Made by a program: the position numbers and the translations under genes. The notes below the pieces were generated by a model. The model was not told where the DNA came from. It saw nothing but the letters and a program-made list of their open reading frames with translations, and searched no databases. From Chloroflexota bacterium (GTDB lineage Bacteria; Chloroflexota; UBA6077; FW602-bin22; CADDYW01), in the NCBI GenBank assembly GCA_021323915.1, contig JAJPKB010000635.1, positions 1-34,576 on the forward strand: 34,576 nucleotides of DNA. The letters are read 5' to 3'. Within the stretch, counting starts at the first letter, position 1; each line of letters opens with the position of its first letter. This document shows, in pieces, positions 24,420 through 31,729 of the stretch.

Positions 24420-27400
24420 TCAGGTCGAGTAGTACTTCGCCTCGGGGTGGTGCGCGACCAGCGCCGCGGTCGACTGCTCCGGCATGAACTGCCAGCCGTC
24501 GGTGAGGCGCATGCCGGCCTGCTCGATGCGCAGGAGGCGTGCGAGCTTCTCGTGCTCGCTCAGCTCCGGACACGCCGGATAGCCCCAGGAGTAGCGGCGC
24601 CCCTGCTCCGCCGGAATACCAAGCTCCTGACGCACCCGCGCGTGGACGTACTCCGCGAGCGCCTCGGCGCACTGGGTCGCGAAGCCGTGGAGGTAGTAGC
24701 TCTCGGTGTACTTGCCCTGGCGGTTCAGCTCGTCGCACAGCTCGTCGGCGCAGCGACCGACCGTTACCGCCTGGAGCGGCAGAACGTCGACGCGGCCCGA
24801 GCCAACCTCCGCGAAATAGTCGGCGAGACAAAGCCGCTCGTTCGCCGGTTGGCGCGGGAAGCTGAACCGCTCGAGCACGCGCGCCGCGTCGGATCCCGCG
24901 CCGGTGCGCAGCCGGGCCAGCCCCTCGCCATCGTTCGGATCGTAGACGAGAACGTCGTTACCATCCGCCTGGGCCGGGAAGTATCCGTAGACCGCTTCGG
25001 GCTGGATGTCGCCGCGGTCGCGCGCCGCGCGCTTCAGCTCTTCGAGGCGTGGATAGTACTCTTCTTCGAGTAGCTTTTCCCAGGCGCTGCCTTCGCGGTT
25101 CTTCGCTCCCCAGTGCAGGCGGAAAAGCGTCTTGAGGTCCAGGTGCTTGAACACGTCGTCGAGCGGAATCGGCGCGCGGGCCTCCGCCGCGGTCGCTCCC
25201 CGGCGCGCCCGCGCGCGGATCGATCCACCCAGCAGACGGACGCCCCAGAACGGGGGCGTCGGAATCGGCACCGCGCGGCTCACCTTGGAGCGCGCCACGA
25301 GCCGCGCGGCCGGATCCACCACCGAGCGGTCCGGACGGTTCTTTCCGAGATCGATCCTGGCTTTTTCGCTGAGCCGGGCGCGGAGCTCGCCTCGTCGGTC
25401 CGGGTCGGTGAGCTTGTCCACCGTCTCCAAACCCTCGAAGGCATCCTTACAATAGAAGACGCCGGGCTCGTACTCGGTGCCCTCGTCGACGTAGAGCGCC
25501 CGATAACCAAATCCGCGGTTGATCGCCGCGCCGCCGATCAGGACCGGATAGTTCAGCCCGCGCCGGTGCAGCTCCTGAACGCAGAGCGGCATCTGCTTCG
25601 AGGTGGTGACGAGCAGCGCGGACAGGCCAATCGCCGTCGCCTGGACCTCCTGGGCCTTGTCGATAATCGTGTTCAACGGCACCTGCTTGCCGAGATCGTA
25701 GACGGTGTAGCCGTTGTTGCTCAGAATCGTGCAGACCAGGTTCTTGCCGATGTCGTGAACGTCTCCGAAAACCGTCGCGACGACTACCTTCCCTTTGGTG
25801 TAGCCCTCTTTCTTCTCCAGGAACTGCTCCAGGTGGGCGACCGATCGCTTCATCACCTCGGCCGACTGGAGCACGAACGGCAGGATCAGCTCGCCCGCCC
25901 CGAAGCGGTCTCCGACGTCCTTCATCGCCGGCAGCAAGATCTCGTTGAGGACCTCGACCGGCGAGTGTCGGGTCAGTGCCTCGTCGATCAGCGCTTCGAT
26001 GTTGTCTTTTTTACGATGGAGGATCTGCTGGTGAATCCGCTGCTCGGCCGGCAGATCGGCAAAGGGATCTCCGGCTTGCCCCCGGTCGGCCTGATCGGGC
26101 TGCTTGGCTTCGAAGTAGTTGATGTACCGGGCAAGCGCGTCCGGTCGTCGGTTGTAGATCAGATCCTCGGCCAGCCCGCGCTCCTCGGCGGGAATATCGG
26201 CGTAAGGCGTGACGTGATTGGGATTGACGATCGCCAGGTCGAGCCCGTGCTTGACGGCGTGATAGAGAAACACGCTGTTCAGCACCGCTCTGGCCTGCTG
26301 ACCAACGCCGAACGACACGTTCGACACGCCCAGGATCGTCAGAACGCCCGGTAAGCGCTCCTTGATCAGCCGAATCCCCTCGAGGGTCTGGATGCCGGAG
26401 TCGACGAGATCCTCCTGGCCGGTCACCAGGGGGAAGGTCTGCACGTCGAAAATCAGCGAATCAGGGGCGAGGCCGTACTCGTCGCGGGCGATGTCGTGGA
26501 TCCGGCGGGCGATCTCGTACTTCCGCTCGGCGGTCTTGGCCATGCCCTGCTCGTCGATCGTCATCGCCACGACGCAGGCGCCGTGCTCGACGGCGAGCGG
26601 CAGGATCGTATCCACGCGCTCGGCGCGGTTCTCAAGGTTGATGGAATTGAGGATGGCGCGGCCGGGATACTGCTTCAGCGCCGTCTCCATCACCTTCCAC
26701 TCGGTGGAGTCGATCACCAGCGGCGCTTCGACGCCCATCGCCAGCTTCTTCACCAGCGCGCGCATCTGGTCGGCCTCGTCGGTCCGCTCGGTCATGGCCA
26801 CACAGACGTCGAGGGCGTGTGCGCCGCCCTCGACCTGGTCGCGCGCGACCTGGAGCACGCCGTCGTAGTCGTCCTTGATCAGCATGCGCTTGACCGCCCG
26901 GGACCCCACCGAGTTCACCCGCTCGCCAACCAGCATCGGCGCGGGCTCCTGGCGAAGCGGAATGGCACGCATGCCACTCGACACCATCGGCGCCGAGGCG
27001 ACCTCGCGGCGCCGGGGCTTCCGACCGCCGATCCGCTCGACGACCCGGGCCAGGTGGGCCGGGGTGGTGCCGCAGCAGCCGCCGACGACCGACACCCCCA
27101 GGTCGACGACGAACTCGTAAAGCGCATCCGCGAGCTCAGCCGGCTGCAGAGGGTAGCACTCGCCGGTCGGCGTGTTGAGAGGCAGGCCCGCGTTGGGGAT
27201 GACCGAGATCGGCAGGCGGCTCCGCTCGCAGAGGTAGCGGACCGGCTCGCGCATGTGCTCCGGACCGGTCGAGCAGTTGAGGCCGATGATCTGAATCGGA
27301 AGCGCCTGCAGCGTCGCCAGCACCGCGCCGATGTCCGTCCCGAGGAGCATGCGTCCGGTCAGGTCCAGCGTCACCTGGGCCTGGATCGGCACCCGGCGCC

Positions 27401-27962
27401 CGGTACGCTTGAACGTCCGCACGATTCCAGCGATCGCCGCCCTGGTCTCGAGGATATCCTGCTGGGTCTCGATCAGCAGCAGGTCGACGCCGGCTTCGAT
27501 CAGCGCCCGCGCCTGCTCGCCGTAGACGTTCGCCAGCTCATCGAACGTGACGTTGCCGAGGGTCGGATCGTCGGATGACGGCAGCATACCCGTCGGTCCG
27601 AGCGAGCCGGCCACGAAGATCGGGTGCGTTGGGGTCGCGAAGGCGGCGGCGGCTCGGCGTGCGATCTCGACCGCGGCGCGATTGATCTCGTCGTGGCGGT
27701 CTTGCAGCCCGTACTCGGCGAGCTTGAGCCGGCTCGCTTGAAACGTGTTCGTTTCCAGCACGTCCACGCCCACCGTGCAGAAACCGGCGTGAATCCGCTC
27801 GATCACGTCGGGGCGGGTGACGCTCAGGAAGTCGTTACAACCGACCTTGCCGCCAAAGTCCTCCGCGCCCAGGTTGAAGGTCTGGATCGACGACCCCATC
27901 GCGCCGTCGAAGATGACGACGCGCTCGGCCAGGACGTCCAAGAAGCTCGGGTGCTTTTCCAT
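24420..27962 (-). CDS. metH: Cobalamin-dependent methionine synthase MetH
   Basis: Methylates homocysteine to methionine with methyl-tetrahydrofolate via B12. At 1180 residues it has all modules: homocysteine domain (FDGAMGSSIQ; zinc ligands in GLNCSTGP and VGGCCGTTP); pterin domain (LVGERVNSVGSRAVKRML, FDVQTFPLVTGQED); cap and B12 domain with the cobalt-binding DVHDIGKNL and GLSALLVTTSKQM; and the activation domain ending in RYSWGYPACPEL. The ATG at 27962 gives the family start MEKHPSFLDVL; the longer ORF-track start runs into the divergent promoter. A TGCTATACT box only 10 bases upstream implies almost no leader, so no riboswitch can sit on metH itself. A methyltransferase gene follows. Confidence 0.95.
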   Translation of the reverse strand: MEKHPSFLDVLAERVVIFDGAMGSSIQTFNLGAEDFGGKVGCNDFLSVTRPDVIERIHAGFCTVGVDVLETNTFQASRLKLAEYGLQDRHDEINRAAVEIARRAAAAFATPTHPIFVAGSLGPTGMLPSSDDPTLGNVTFDELANVYGEQARALIEAGVDLLLIETQQDILETRAAIAGIVRTFKRTGRRVPIQAQVTLDLTGRMLLGTDIGAVLATLQALPIQIIGLNCSTGPEHMREPVRYLCERSRLPISVIPNAGLPLNTPTGECYPLQPAELADALYEFVVDLGVSVVGGCCGTTPAHLARVVERIGGRKPRRREVASAPMVSSGMRAIPLRQEPAPMLVGERVNSVGSRAVKRMLIKDDYDGVLQVARDQVEGGAHALDVCVAMTERTDEADQMRALVKKLAMGVEAPLVIDSTEWKVMETALKQYPGRAILNSINLENRAERVDTILPLAVEHGACVVAMTIDEQGMAKTAERKYEIARRIHDIARDEYGLAPDSLIFDVQTFPLVTGQEDLVDSGIQTLEGIRLIKERLPGVLTILGVSNVSFGVGQQARAVLNSVFLYHAVKHGLDLAIVNPNHVTPYADIPAEERGLAEDLIYNRRPDALARYINYFEAKQPDQADRGQAGDPFADLPAEQRIHQQILHRKKDNIEALIDEALTRHSPVEVLNEILLPAMKDVGDRFGAGELILPFVLQSAEVMKRSVAHLEQFLEKKEGYTKGKVVVATVFGDVHDIGKNLVCTILSNNGYTVYDLGKQVPLNTIIDKAQEVQATAIGLSALLVTTSKQMPLCVQELHRRGLNYPVLIGGAAINRGFGYRALYVDEGTEYEPGVFYCKDAFEGLETVDKLTDPDRRGELRARLSEKARIDLGKNRPDRSVVDPAARLVARSKVSRAVPIPTPPFWGVRLLGGSIRARARRGATAAEARAPIPLDDVFKHLDLKTLFRLHWGAKNREGSAWEKLLEEEYYPRLEELKRAARDRGDIQPEAVYGYFPAQADGNDVLVYDPNDGEGLARLRTGAGSDAARVLERFSFPRQPANERLCLADYFAEVGSGRVDVLPLQAVTVGRCADELCDELNRQGKYTESYYLHGFATQCAEALAEYVHARVRQELGIPAEQGRRYSWGYPACPELSEHEKLARLLRIEQAGMRLTDGWQFMPEQSTAALVAHHPEAKYYST

Positions 27963-27972
27963 TGGCGTTTCA

Positions 27973-27981
27973 AGTATAGCA
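27973..27981 (-). promoter_or_regulatory. Extended -10 promoter of metH
   Basis: Minus strand TGCTATACT, inside TATGCTATACTT, ten bases before the metH ATG. It is identical over those 12 bases to the box at 30947-30958. The transcript would start 2-4 bases before the ATG. Confidence 0.6.
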
Positions 27982-28005
27982 TACCGCAAACGGCGCGCCG
28001 AATCG

Positions 28006-28034
28006 TTGACAACCGGACGACGGCATGGTAGAGT
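28006..28034 (+). promoter_or_regulatory. Sigma-70 promoter of the methionine leader
   Basis: TTGACA, 17 bases, TAGAGT: a perfect -35 and a near-consensus -10. The expected start is about 28041, just before the SAM-I aptamer. It is back to back with the metH promoter, about 28 bases apart. Confidence 0.85.
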
Positions 28035-28054
28035 ACGGCAACAATCGAATAGCA

Positions 28055-28168
28055 CGCGCTCTTATCCAGAGTGGCGGAGGGAAACGGCCCGACGAAGCCC
28101 GGCAACCGGTGGCGCTTCGAGCAGCACACGGTGCCAACTCCGGCAGAGCAATTCTGCGAGATAAGGGG
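28055..28168 (+). promoter_or_regulatory. SAM-I (S-box) riboswitch
   Basis: A full S-box core: P1 CTTATC (28061-28066) pairs with GATAAG (28160-28165). Between are GAGGGAAACGGCCCGACGAAG, CCCGGCAACC, GGTGCCAACTCCGGCAGAG and GCGAGATAAG, in the order and spacing of the SAM-I consensus. Binding of S-adenosylmethionine should favour the terminator that follows. Class members control methionine and SAM genes. Confidence 0.95.
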
Positions 28169-28182
28169 AGCGGTAAAGCAGA

Positions 28183-28210
28183 CGCCCCTGCCATCGCGGG
28201 GGCGATTTTG
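28183..28210 (+). terminator. SAM-I expression-platform terminator
   Basis: CGCCCC (28183-28188) pairs with GGGGCG (28199-28204) around a ten-base loop, then ATTTTGTT. The U run is short, so termination may be partial. Confidence 0.65.
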
Positions 28211-28261
28211 TTATCGCGAGCTGGAAAAAGAGAGAGCGGCGCACAATTACATAATGTACCG

Positions 28262-28560
28262 GCTGAGACGAGGACGAGTATGCGAGGATACCAGCCACAG
28301 AGAGCCGCGCGAGCTGAGATGCGGCGCCTGGCGTCCCGCTGAAAATGACCTCCGAGCCGCCGACCCAACGACTTCGGTCCAGTAGGATCGGCCGGGTTGC
28401 CCAACCGGGCAGACCAGCGCCCGTTATTGCCGCTGGGGTATCGGGTTCGCGTGCGCGCTGAGCCCCGTACCCGCCAAGGCTGTCGTCGCGAGGCGGCAGT
28501 AAATGAGGGTGGTACCACGAGAAAAAGCCTCTCGTCCCTGTCCAGGGCGAGAGCTTTTTT
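28262..28560 (+). promoter_or_regulatory. T-box leader with Met (AUG) specifier
   Basis: A second regulator on the same transcript. Stem I begins GAGACGAGGACGAGTA and has AGAGAGCCGCGCGAGCTGAGAT. The antiterminator holds the classic AGGGTGGTACCACG (28506-28519), followed by a terminator. The specifier is taken as ATG (28345-28347). The tyrS leader in this window reads TAC, five bases, GGAG(T)CGCC, and this one reads ATG, five bases, CGAG(C)CGCC, so ATG is in register. The Thr codon ACC next to it is not. Uncharged initiator/elongator tRNA(Met) should therefore allow read-through. Confidence 0.9.
28528..28560 (+). terminator. Met T-box attenuator terminator
   Basis: CTCTCGTCCCT pairs with AGGGCGAGAG (one bulged T), followed by TTTTTT, directly after the T-box sequence and 14 bases before the GTG start of the next gene. 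Confidence 0.9.
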
Positions 28561-28573
28561 ATCGGAGGATATC

Positions 28574-29815
28574 GTGTCACGCATCCGTGGTTTGAAGTGT
28601 CGAGAGTGCGGCCGCCTCTACCCCGTCGAAGCGATCCACGTCTGTGAGGACTGCTTCGGCCCCCTCGAAGTCGATTACGACTACGAGCTTATCCGGACCC
28701 GAATTTCCCGCGAATCGATCGCCGCCGGCCCGCGCGGCCTCTGGCGCTACCGAGACCTGCTTCCGATCGAGGGCGAGCGCGTCGTGGACATCGGCGCCGG
28801 CCTCACCCCCCTCGTGCGGGCGGATAACCTGGCCCGGGAGCTCGGCCTGCGCGAGCTCTACATTAAGAACGATAGCGTCAACCCGTCGTACTCGTTCAAA
28901 GATCGACCGGTGTCGGTCGCAAGCTCGAAGGCGATCCAGTTCGGCTTCGACACCCTCGCCTGCGCGTCGACCGGCAACCTGGCCTGCTCGGTCGCCGCCC
29001 ACGCCGCCCGGGCCGGGCTGCGGGCCTGCGTCTTCATCCCCGCCGATCTGGAGCAGGGGAAGATCCTGGGTGCCGCCATTTACGAGCCGACCTTCTTCGC
29101 CGTCGACGGAAACTACGACGACGTCAATCGCCTCTGCTCCGAGGTCGTCGACCAGTACAACTGGGCCTTCGTCAACATCAATCTCCGCCCGTACTATTCG
29201 GAGGGCAGCAAGACCCTGGCGTTCGAGGTTGCCGAGCAGCTGGGGTGGCGCGCCCCCGATCACGTCGTCGCGCCGATCGCCTCCGGCTCGCTGTTCACCA
29301 AGCTCTGGAAGGGCTTCAACGAGCTCCGCAAGGTCGGCTTGATCGATTCGCTCGACGTCCGCATGAGCGCGGCCCAGCCACTGGGCTGCTCGCCGGTCTA
29401 CACCGCGTTCGTCGACGGGACTGAGACCGTCCGACCGGTCCGCCCCAACACGATCGCCAAGTCGTTGGCGATCGGCAATCCAGCGGACGGCTACTACTGC
29501 CTGAAGATTGTCGCCGAATCGCGGGGAAGCTGCGAGGCCGCGAGCGACCCCGAGATCGTGGAGGGCATCAAGCTCCTCGCCCGGACCGAGGGCATCTTCA
29601 CCGAAACCGCCGGGGGGGTGACGATCGCGTGCTTGAAGAAGCTGGTCGCGGCGGGTAAGATCGACCCGGACGAGGTGACCGTCGCCTACATCACCGGTAA
29701 CGGCCTGAAGACCCAGGAAGCGATCGCCGATCACGTCGTCCAACCGGTGCGCATCGCGCCGACGATCGAATCGTTCCAGGCGGCGTTGCGCGAGCGAGAG
29801 CCCGCGCTGGCTTGA
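28574..29815 (+). CDS. Threonine-synthase-like PLP enzyme, probable homocysteine synthase
   Basis: A 413-residue fold-type II PLP enzyme that similarity searches would name threonine synthase. An N-terminal zinc ribbon (LKCRECG...HVCEDCFGP) precedes the PLP domain. The PLP Lys is in NPSYSFKDRPVSVAS, where true threonine synthases usually have PTGSFKDRG. CASTGNLACSVAAHAARAG and IASGSLFTK follow. The ORF track extends the frame back through the T-box; the real start is the GTG at 28574 behind GGAGG. Control by SAM-I and a Met T-box, plus a sulfur-carrier gene 53 bases downstream, point to homocysteine formation from O-phosphohomoserine and a thiocarboxylated carrier. I recall a Streptomyces pair of this kind (MetM/MetO) but cannot check it. 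Plain threonine synthase is the alternative. Confidence 0.85.
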   Translation: MSRIRGLKCRECGRLYPVEAIHVCEDCFGPLEVDYDYELIRTRISRESIAAGPRGLWRYRDLLPIEGERVVDIGAGLTPLVRADNLARELGLRELYIKNDSVNPSYSFKDRPVSVASSKAIQFGFDTLACASTGNLACSVAAHAARAGLRACVFIPADLEQGKILGAAIYEPTFFAVDGNYDDVNRLCSEVVDQYNWAFVNINLRPYYSEGSKTLAFEVAEQLGWRAPDHVVAPIASGSLFTKLWKGFNELRKVGLIDSLDVRMSAAQPLGCSPVYTAFVDGTETVRPVRPNTIAKSLAIGNPADGYYCLKIVAESRGSCEAASDPEIVEGIKLLARTEGIFTETAGGVTIACLKKLVAAGKIDPDEVTVAYITGNGLKTQEAIADHVVQPVRIAPTIESFQAALREREPALA

Positions 29816-29868
29816 AAGAGGTTGCGAGCGACCGTGCCTGACCACCAGGAGAAGAGGAAGAACTCGAG

Positions 29869-30144
29869 ATGGCAGTCACCGTGAAAATTCCGGCGCCCCT
29901 GCGCCGGCTCACCGACGGACAGCGCGAGGTGTCGACCGATGCCGCCACCGTTGGCGAGTGTATCGAGCGTCTGGGACAGGCGTTCCCCGGGCTGAAGGAT
30001 CGCATCTGCGAGGAGGATGGATCCGTCCGCCGCTTCGTGAACATCTACGTGCGGGGCGAGGATATCCGCTTCAGCAGTGGTCTGGCCACCGCTCTGCGCG
30101 ATGGCGACGACGTGTCGATCGTGCCCGCCGCCTCCGGCGGGTAG
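29869..30144 (+). CDS. MoaD/ThiS-type sulfur-carrier protein
   Basis: A 91-residue ubiquitin-fold protein: VTVKIPAPLRRLTDGQREV, a central helix (TVGECIERLGQAFPGLKDRI), RRFVNIYVRGEDIRFSSGL and LRDGDDVSIVPAASGG. It ends exactly in Gly-Gly, the residue pair that is adenylated and thiocarboxylated by an E1-like enzyme. It resembles CysO-type carriers more than MoaD proper (RRFVNIYV block). As the second gene of the SAM-I/Met T-box transcript, it probably donates sulfur to the PLP enzyme encoded before it. No ThiF/MoeB-like activating enzyme or JAMM protease is in the window. A good AGGA-rich ribosome site precedes the ATG. Confidence 0.9.
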   Translation: MAVTVKIPAPLRRLTDGQREVSTDAATVGECIERLGQAFPGLKDRICEEDGSVRRFVNIYVRGEDIRFSSGLATALRDGDDVSIVPAASGG

Positions 30145-30155
30145 GGTATAGCAAG

Positions 30156-30199
30156 CGCTCTCCCTTCCCTACGTCAGTAACGATCGGGAAGGGAGAGCG
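30156..30199. terminator. Bidirectional terminator hairpin
   Basis: CGCTCTCCCTTCCC (30156-30169) and GGGAAGGGAGAGCG (30186-30199) form a perfect 14-bp stem with a 16-base loop between convergent genes. No U run; it could serve both strands. Confidence 0.75.
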
Positions 30200-30206
30200 G
30201 CGGGCT

Positions 30207-30635
30207 CTAGCGTCGCCGCTTTCCTCGTTTCCGCTCGGGGGCGTACCGTCGACGGATCTCGGCCGCCCGGACCTCCGCTAGGCGCGACGGATAGCGTCGG
30301 ACCAGGTAGTAGATCAGGAATCCGACGTAGCCGATCGCCGCCAGCATGGTCAGGTAGAGGAGAAAGCGGACCGAGATATACGGTATCCCGAGGTAGCGCA
30401 TCGCGAGGAGAAACAGGCCGATCACGCCGATCGCGATCGCGTAGGGGCCGAACTTGGTGGCCATGCCGATCAGGGCGCCATTGCCGGCAAAGACCTTGCG
30501 ACGGAAGTAGTAAACGTACAAGCTCGCGGAGGTCCAGATCAGAAAGACCACCGCGGCGACGAGATAAATCGGGCTCGGCGGACCGGGAAAGCTATCGAGC
30601 AAGTGGCCGATGTCGAGGAGCTCTTGAAGGTGCAC
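30207..30635 (-). CDS. Small membrane protein, unknown function
   Basis: A 142-residue membrane protein with three or four hydrophobic segments: IYLVAAVVFLIWTSASLYVYYF, FGPYAIAIGVIGLFLLAMRYL and FLLYLTMLAAIGYVGFLIYYLV. A strongly basic tail follows (RRRYAPERKRGKRRR), so the C-terminus should be cytoplasmic. I do not recognise a family. It is 13 bases downstream of another small membrane-protein gene with which it forms a unit, and convergent to the methionine genes. Confidence 0.7.
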   Translation of the reverse strand: MHLQELLDIGHLLDSFPGPPSPIYLVAAVVFLIWTSASLYVYYFRRKVFAGNGALIGMATKFGPYAIAIGVIGLFLLAMRYLGIPYISVRFLLYLTMLAAIGYVGFLIYYLVRRYPSRLAEVRAAEIRRRYAPERKRGKRRR

Positions 30636-30648
30636 CGATGGGGTCTCC

Positions 30649-30921
30649 TTAACGCGGGCCGTACCAGTAGCGGTACATCGCGACTATCTGGAGAACGCCC
30701 AGGACGAGCAACGCCGAGAGGACTGCCGGCATCGCATAGAAGACCAGCCGAACGAGCGTGGGCAGCTGGCTCAGCACTCCTGCCAGGCCAGCCAGCACCG
30801 GAACCCCGATCGCCGCGGTCCCGATCAACCAGATGATGAAGTAGAGGAAGTACAGCCAGACGCGGTAACGTGAGCGTTTCACGGGAACCTGGTCGATACT
30901 CCGAACAGTGGTAGTTCTCAA
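30649..30921 (-). CDS. Small two-span membrane protein, unknown
   Basis: A protein of up to 90 residues with two clear membrane segments (VWLYFLYFIIWLIGTAAIGVPVLAGLAG and LVFYAMPAVLSALLVLGVLQIVAMYRYW) and a basic N-terminus. The ORF-track start is a TTG; a GTG 13 codons in (VKRSRYRVW), behind an AGG, is an alternative start. A -10 box TATACT 29 bases upstream of the TTG shows the gene is transcribed. First gene of a two-gene unit; function not known. Confidence 0.6.
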   Translation of the reverse strand: MRTTTVRSIDQVPVKRSRYRVWLYFLYFIIWLIGTAAIGVPVLAGLAGVLSQLPTLVRLVFYAMPAVLSALLVLGVLQIVAMYRYWYGPR

Positions 30922-30949
30922 CCCGCCATCTTTTCAAAGAAGCGGCAGA

Positions 30950-30958
30950 AGTATAGCA
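30950..30958 (-). promoter_or_regulatory. Extended -10 promoter of the membrane-protein pair
   Basis: Minus strand TGCTATACT within TATGCTATACTT, the same 12 bases as the metH promoter. No -35 consensus is seen. Confidence 0.55.
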
Positions 30959-31035
30959 TACCAGTGATTCGGCATGCCTTTTACAACTATTTTACACTTG
31001 AGGCGCAGAATTGGCTGTCTGACGGACCGTTTCAA

Positions 31036-31064
31036 TTGACCCTACTCTACTGGCGTGCTAGAAT
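31036..31064 (+). promoter_or_regulatory. Sigma-70 promoter of the FtsH-like operon
   Basis: TTGACC, 17 bases, TAGAAT, with a TGC before the -10. It lies about 44 bases before the ATG at 31109. Confidence 0.8.
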
Positions 31065-31108
31065 TTCTTTACGTAAGCCGATCCATCCGCGGGTGAGGAA
31101 AGAGCACG

Positions 31109-31675
31109 ATGCTGTGGAGAGTTATCCGTCGCCTGCTGGCAGTTGGTATCCGGGCGCTCATCTGGCGCCCGATTGTCAGTTTCACGGTGGTCGCGCTTGC
31201 TTTGGGAGCTATCGGGCTCGTGATCGGCGGACCCCAGGGCGCCCAGCTTCTCCAGGGTAGCGTGACCTCCGGCGCGACCGTGCCGACGTCTACCTCTACC
31301 TCCGCGATCATCCCCGTCACCGCGGCGCAATCAGCTTCGTCGACCACGCCGCCACCGGCCGTCGACGAATACATCAAGGGCATGACGAGCTTCAACGCGC
31401 AGATGATGTGGGATGCCCTCGATCCGCAGGCCGTCCAGGCGATGCAAAGCCAGGGCGGGTCCGAGCAGCAGCTTCAACAGCGACTGAACGACGCCAAGCA
31501 GAAGGGTGCCAGCTACGAGGGCGTCGTCTACATCGGCGGGTATCCTCTGAACAACGGCGACCGATTCCTGTTCTACGTCGTCTCGCGCCGGGGCTTCGCC
31601 GGGCCCGGCGTGGCCGATCAGGTCTTCTTCGTGTTCACCGTCGGACCCAACGGCAAGATCCTCCGGATCGAGTAA
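31109..31675 (+). CDS. Membrane-anchored protein of unknown function
   Basis: A 188-residue protein with one N-terminal membrane segment (IVSFTVVALALGAIGLVIGG) preceded by Arg residues. Next comes a Ser/Thr/Pro-rich linker (residues ~50-83) and a ~100-residue domain (YIKGMTSFNAQMMWDALDPQAVQAM ... GDRFLFYVVSRRG ... VFFVFTVGPNGKILRIE) whose helix-then-strands order recalls NTF2-like folds; this is a guess. The domain should face outside the cell. It is the first gene after a strong promoter and lies 54 bases before the FtsH-like protease gene, so it may be a partner or adaptor of that protease. Confidence 0.7.
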   Translation: MLWRVIRRLLAVGIRALIWRPIVSFTVVALALGAIGLVIGGPQGAQLLQGSVTSGATVPTSTSTSAIIPVTAAQSASSTTPPPAVDEYIKGMTSFNAQMMWDALDPQAVQAMQSQGGSEQQLQQRLNDAKQKGASYEGVVYIGGYPLNNGDRFLFYVVSRRGFAGPGVADQVFFVFTVGPNGKILRIE

Positions 31676-31729
31676 GCCAGGGCCCGGGCGTGGCTCAGGC
31701 CGCGCCACCAGTGAGAGAGGGGTGTGTCC

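Noticed and set aside
28221-28261. Separate promoter between the SAM-I riboswitch and the T-box (CATAAT)
   Set aside because: No acceptable -35 at the right distance; kept only as a point to test by transcript mapping.
28348-28350. Thr codon ACC as T-box specifier
   Set aside because: Out of register with the TAC of the tyrS T-box when both leaders are aligned on the following GAG-CGCC.
28397-28573. Upstream extension of the threonine-synthase-like ORF
   Set aside because: It translates the T-box antiterminator and terminator; the GTG at 28574 has a ribosome site and gives the zinc-ribbon N-terminus.
30876-30890. GTTTCACGGGAACC as a third parS site
   Set aside because: The central CACGTG is broken (CACGGG) and it lies in coding sequence; parS needs an intact centre.
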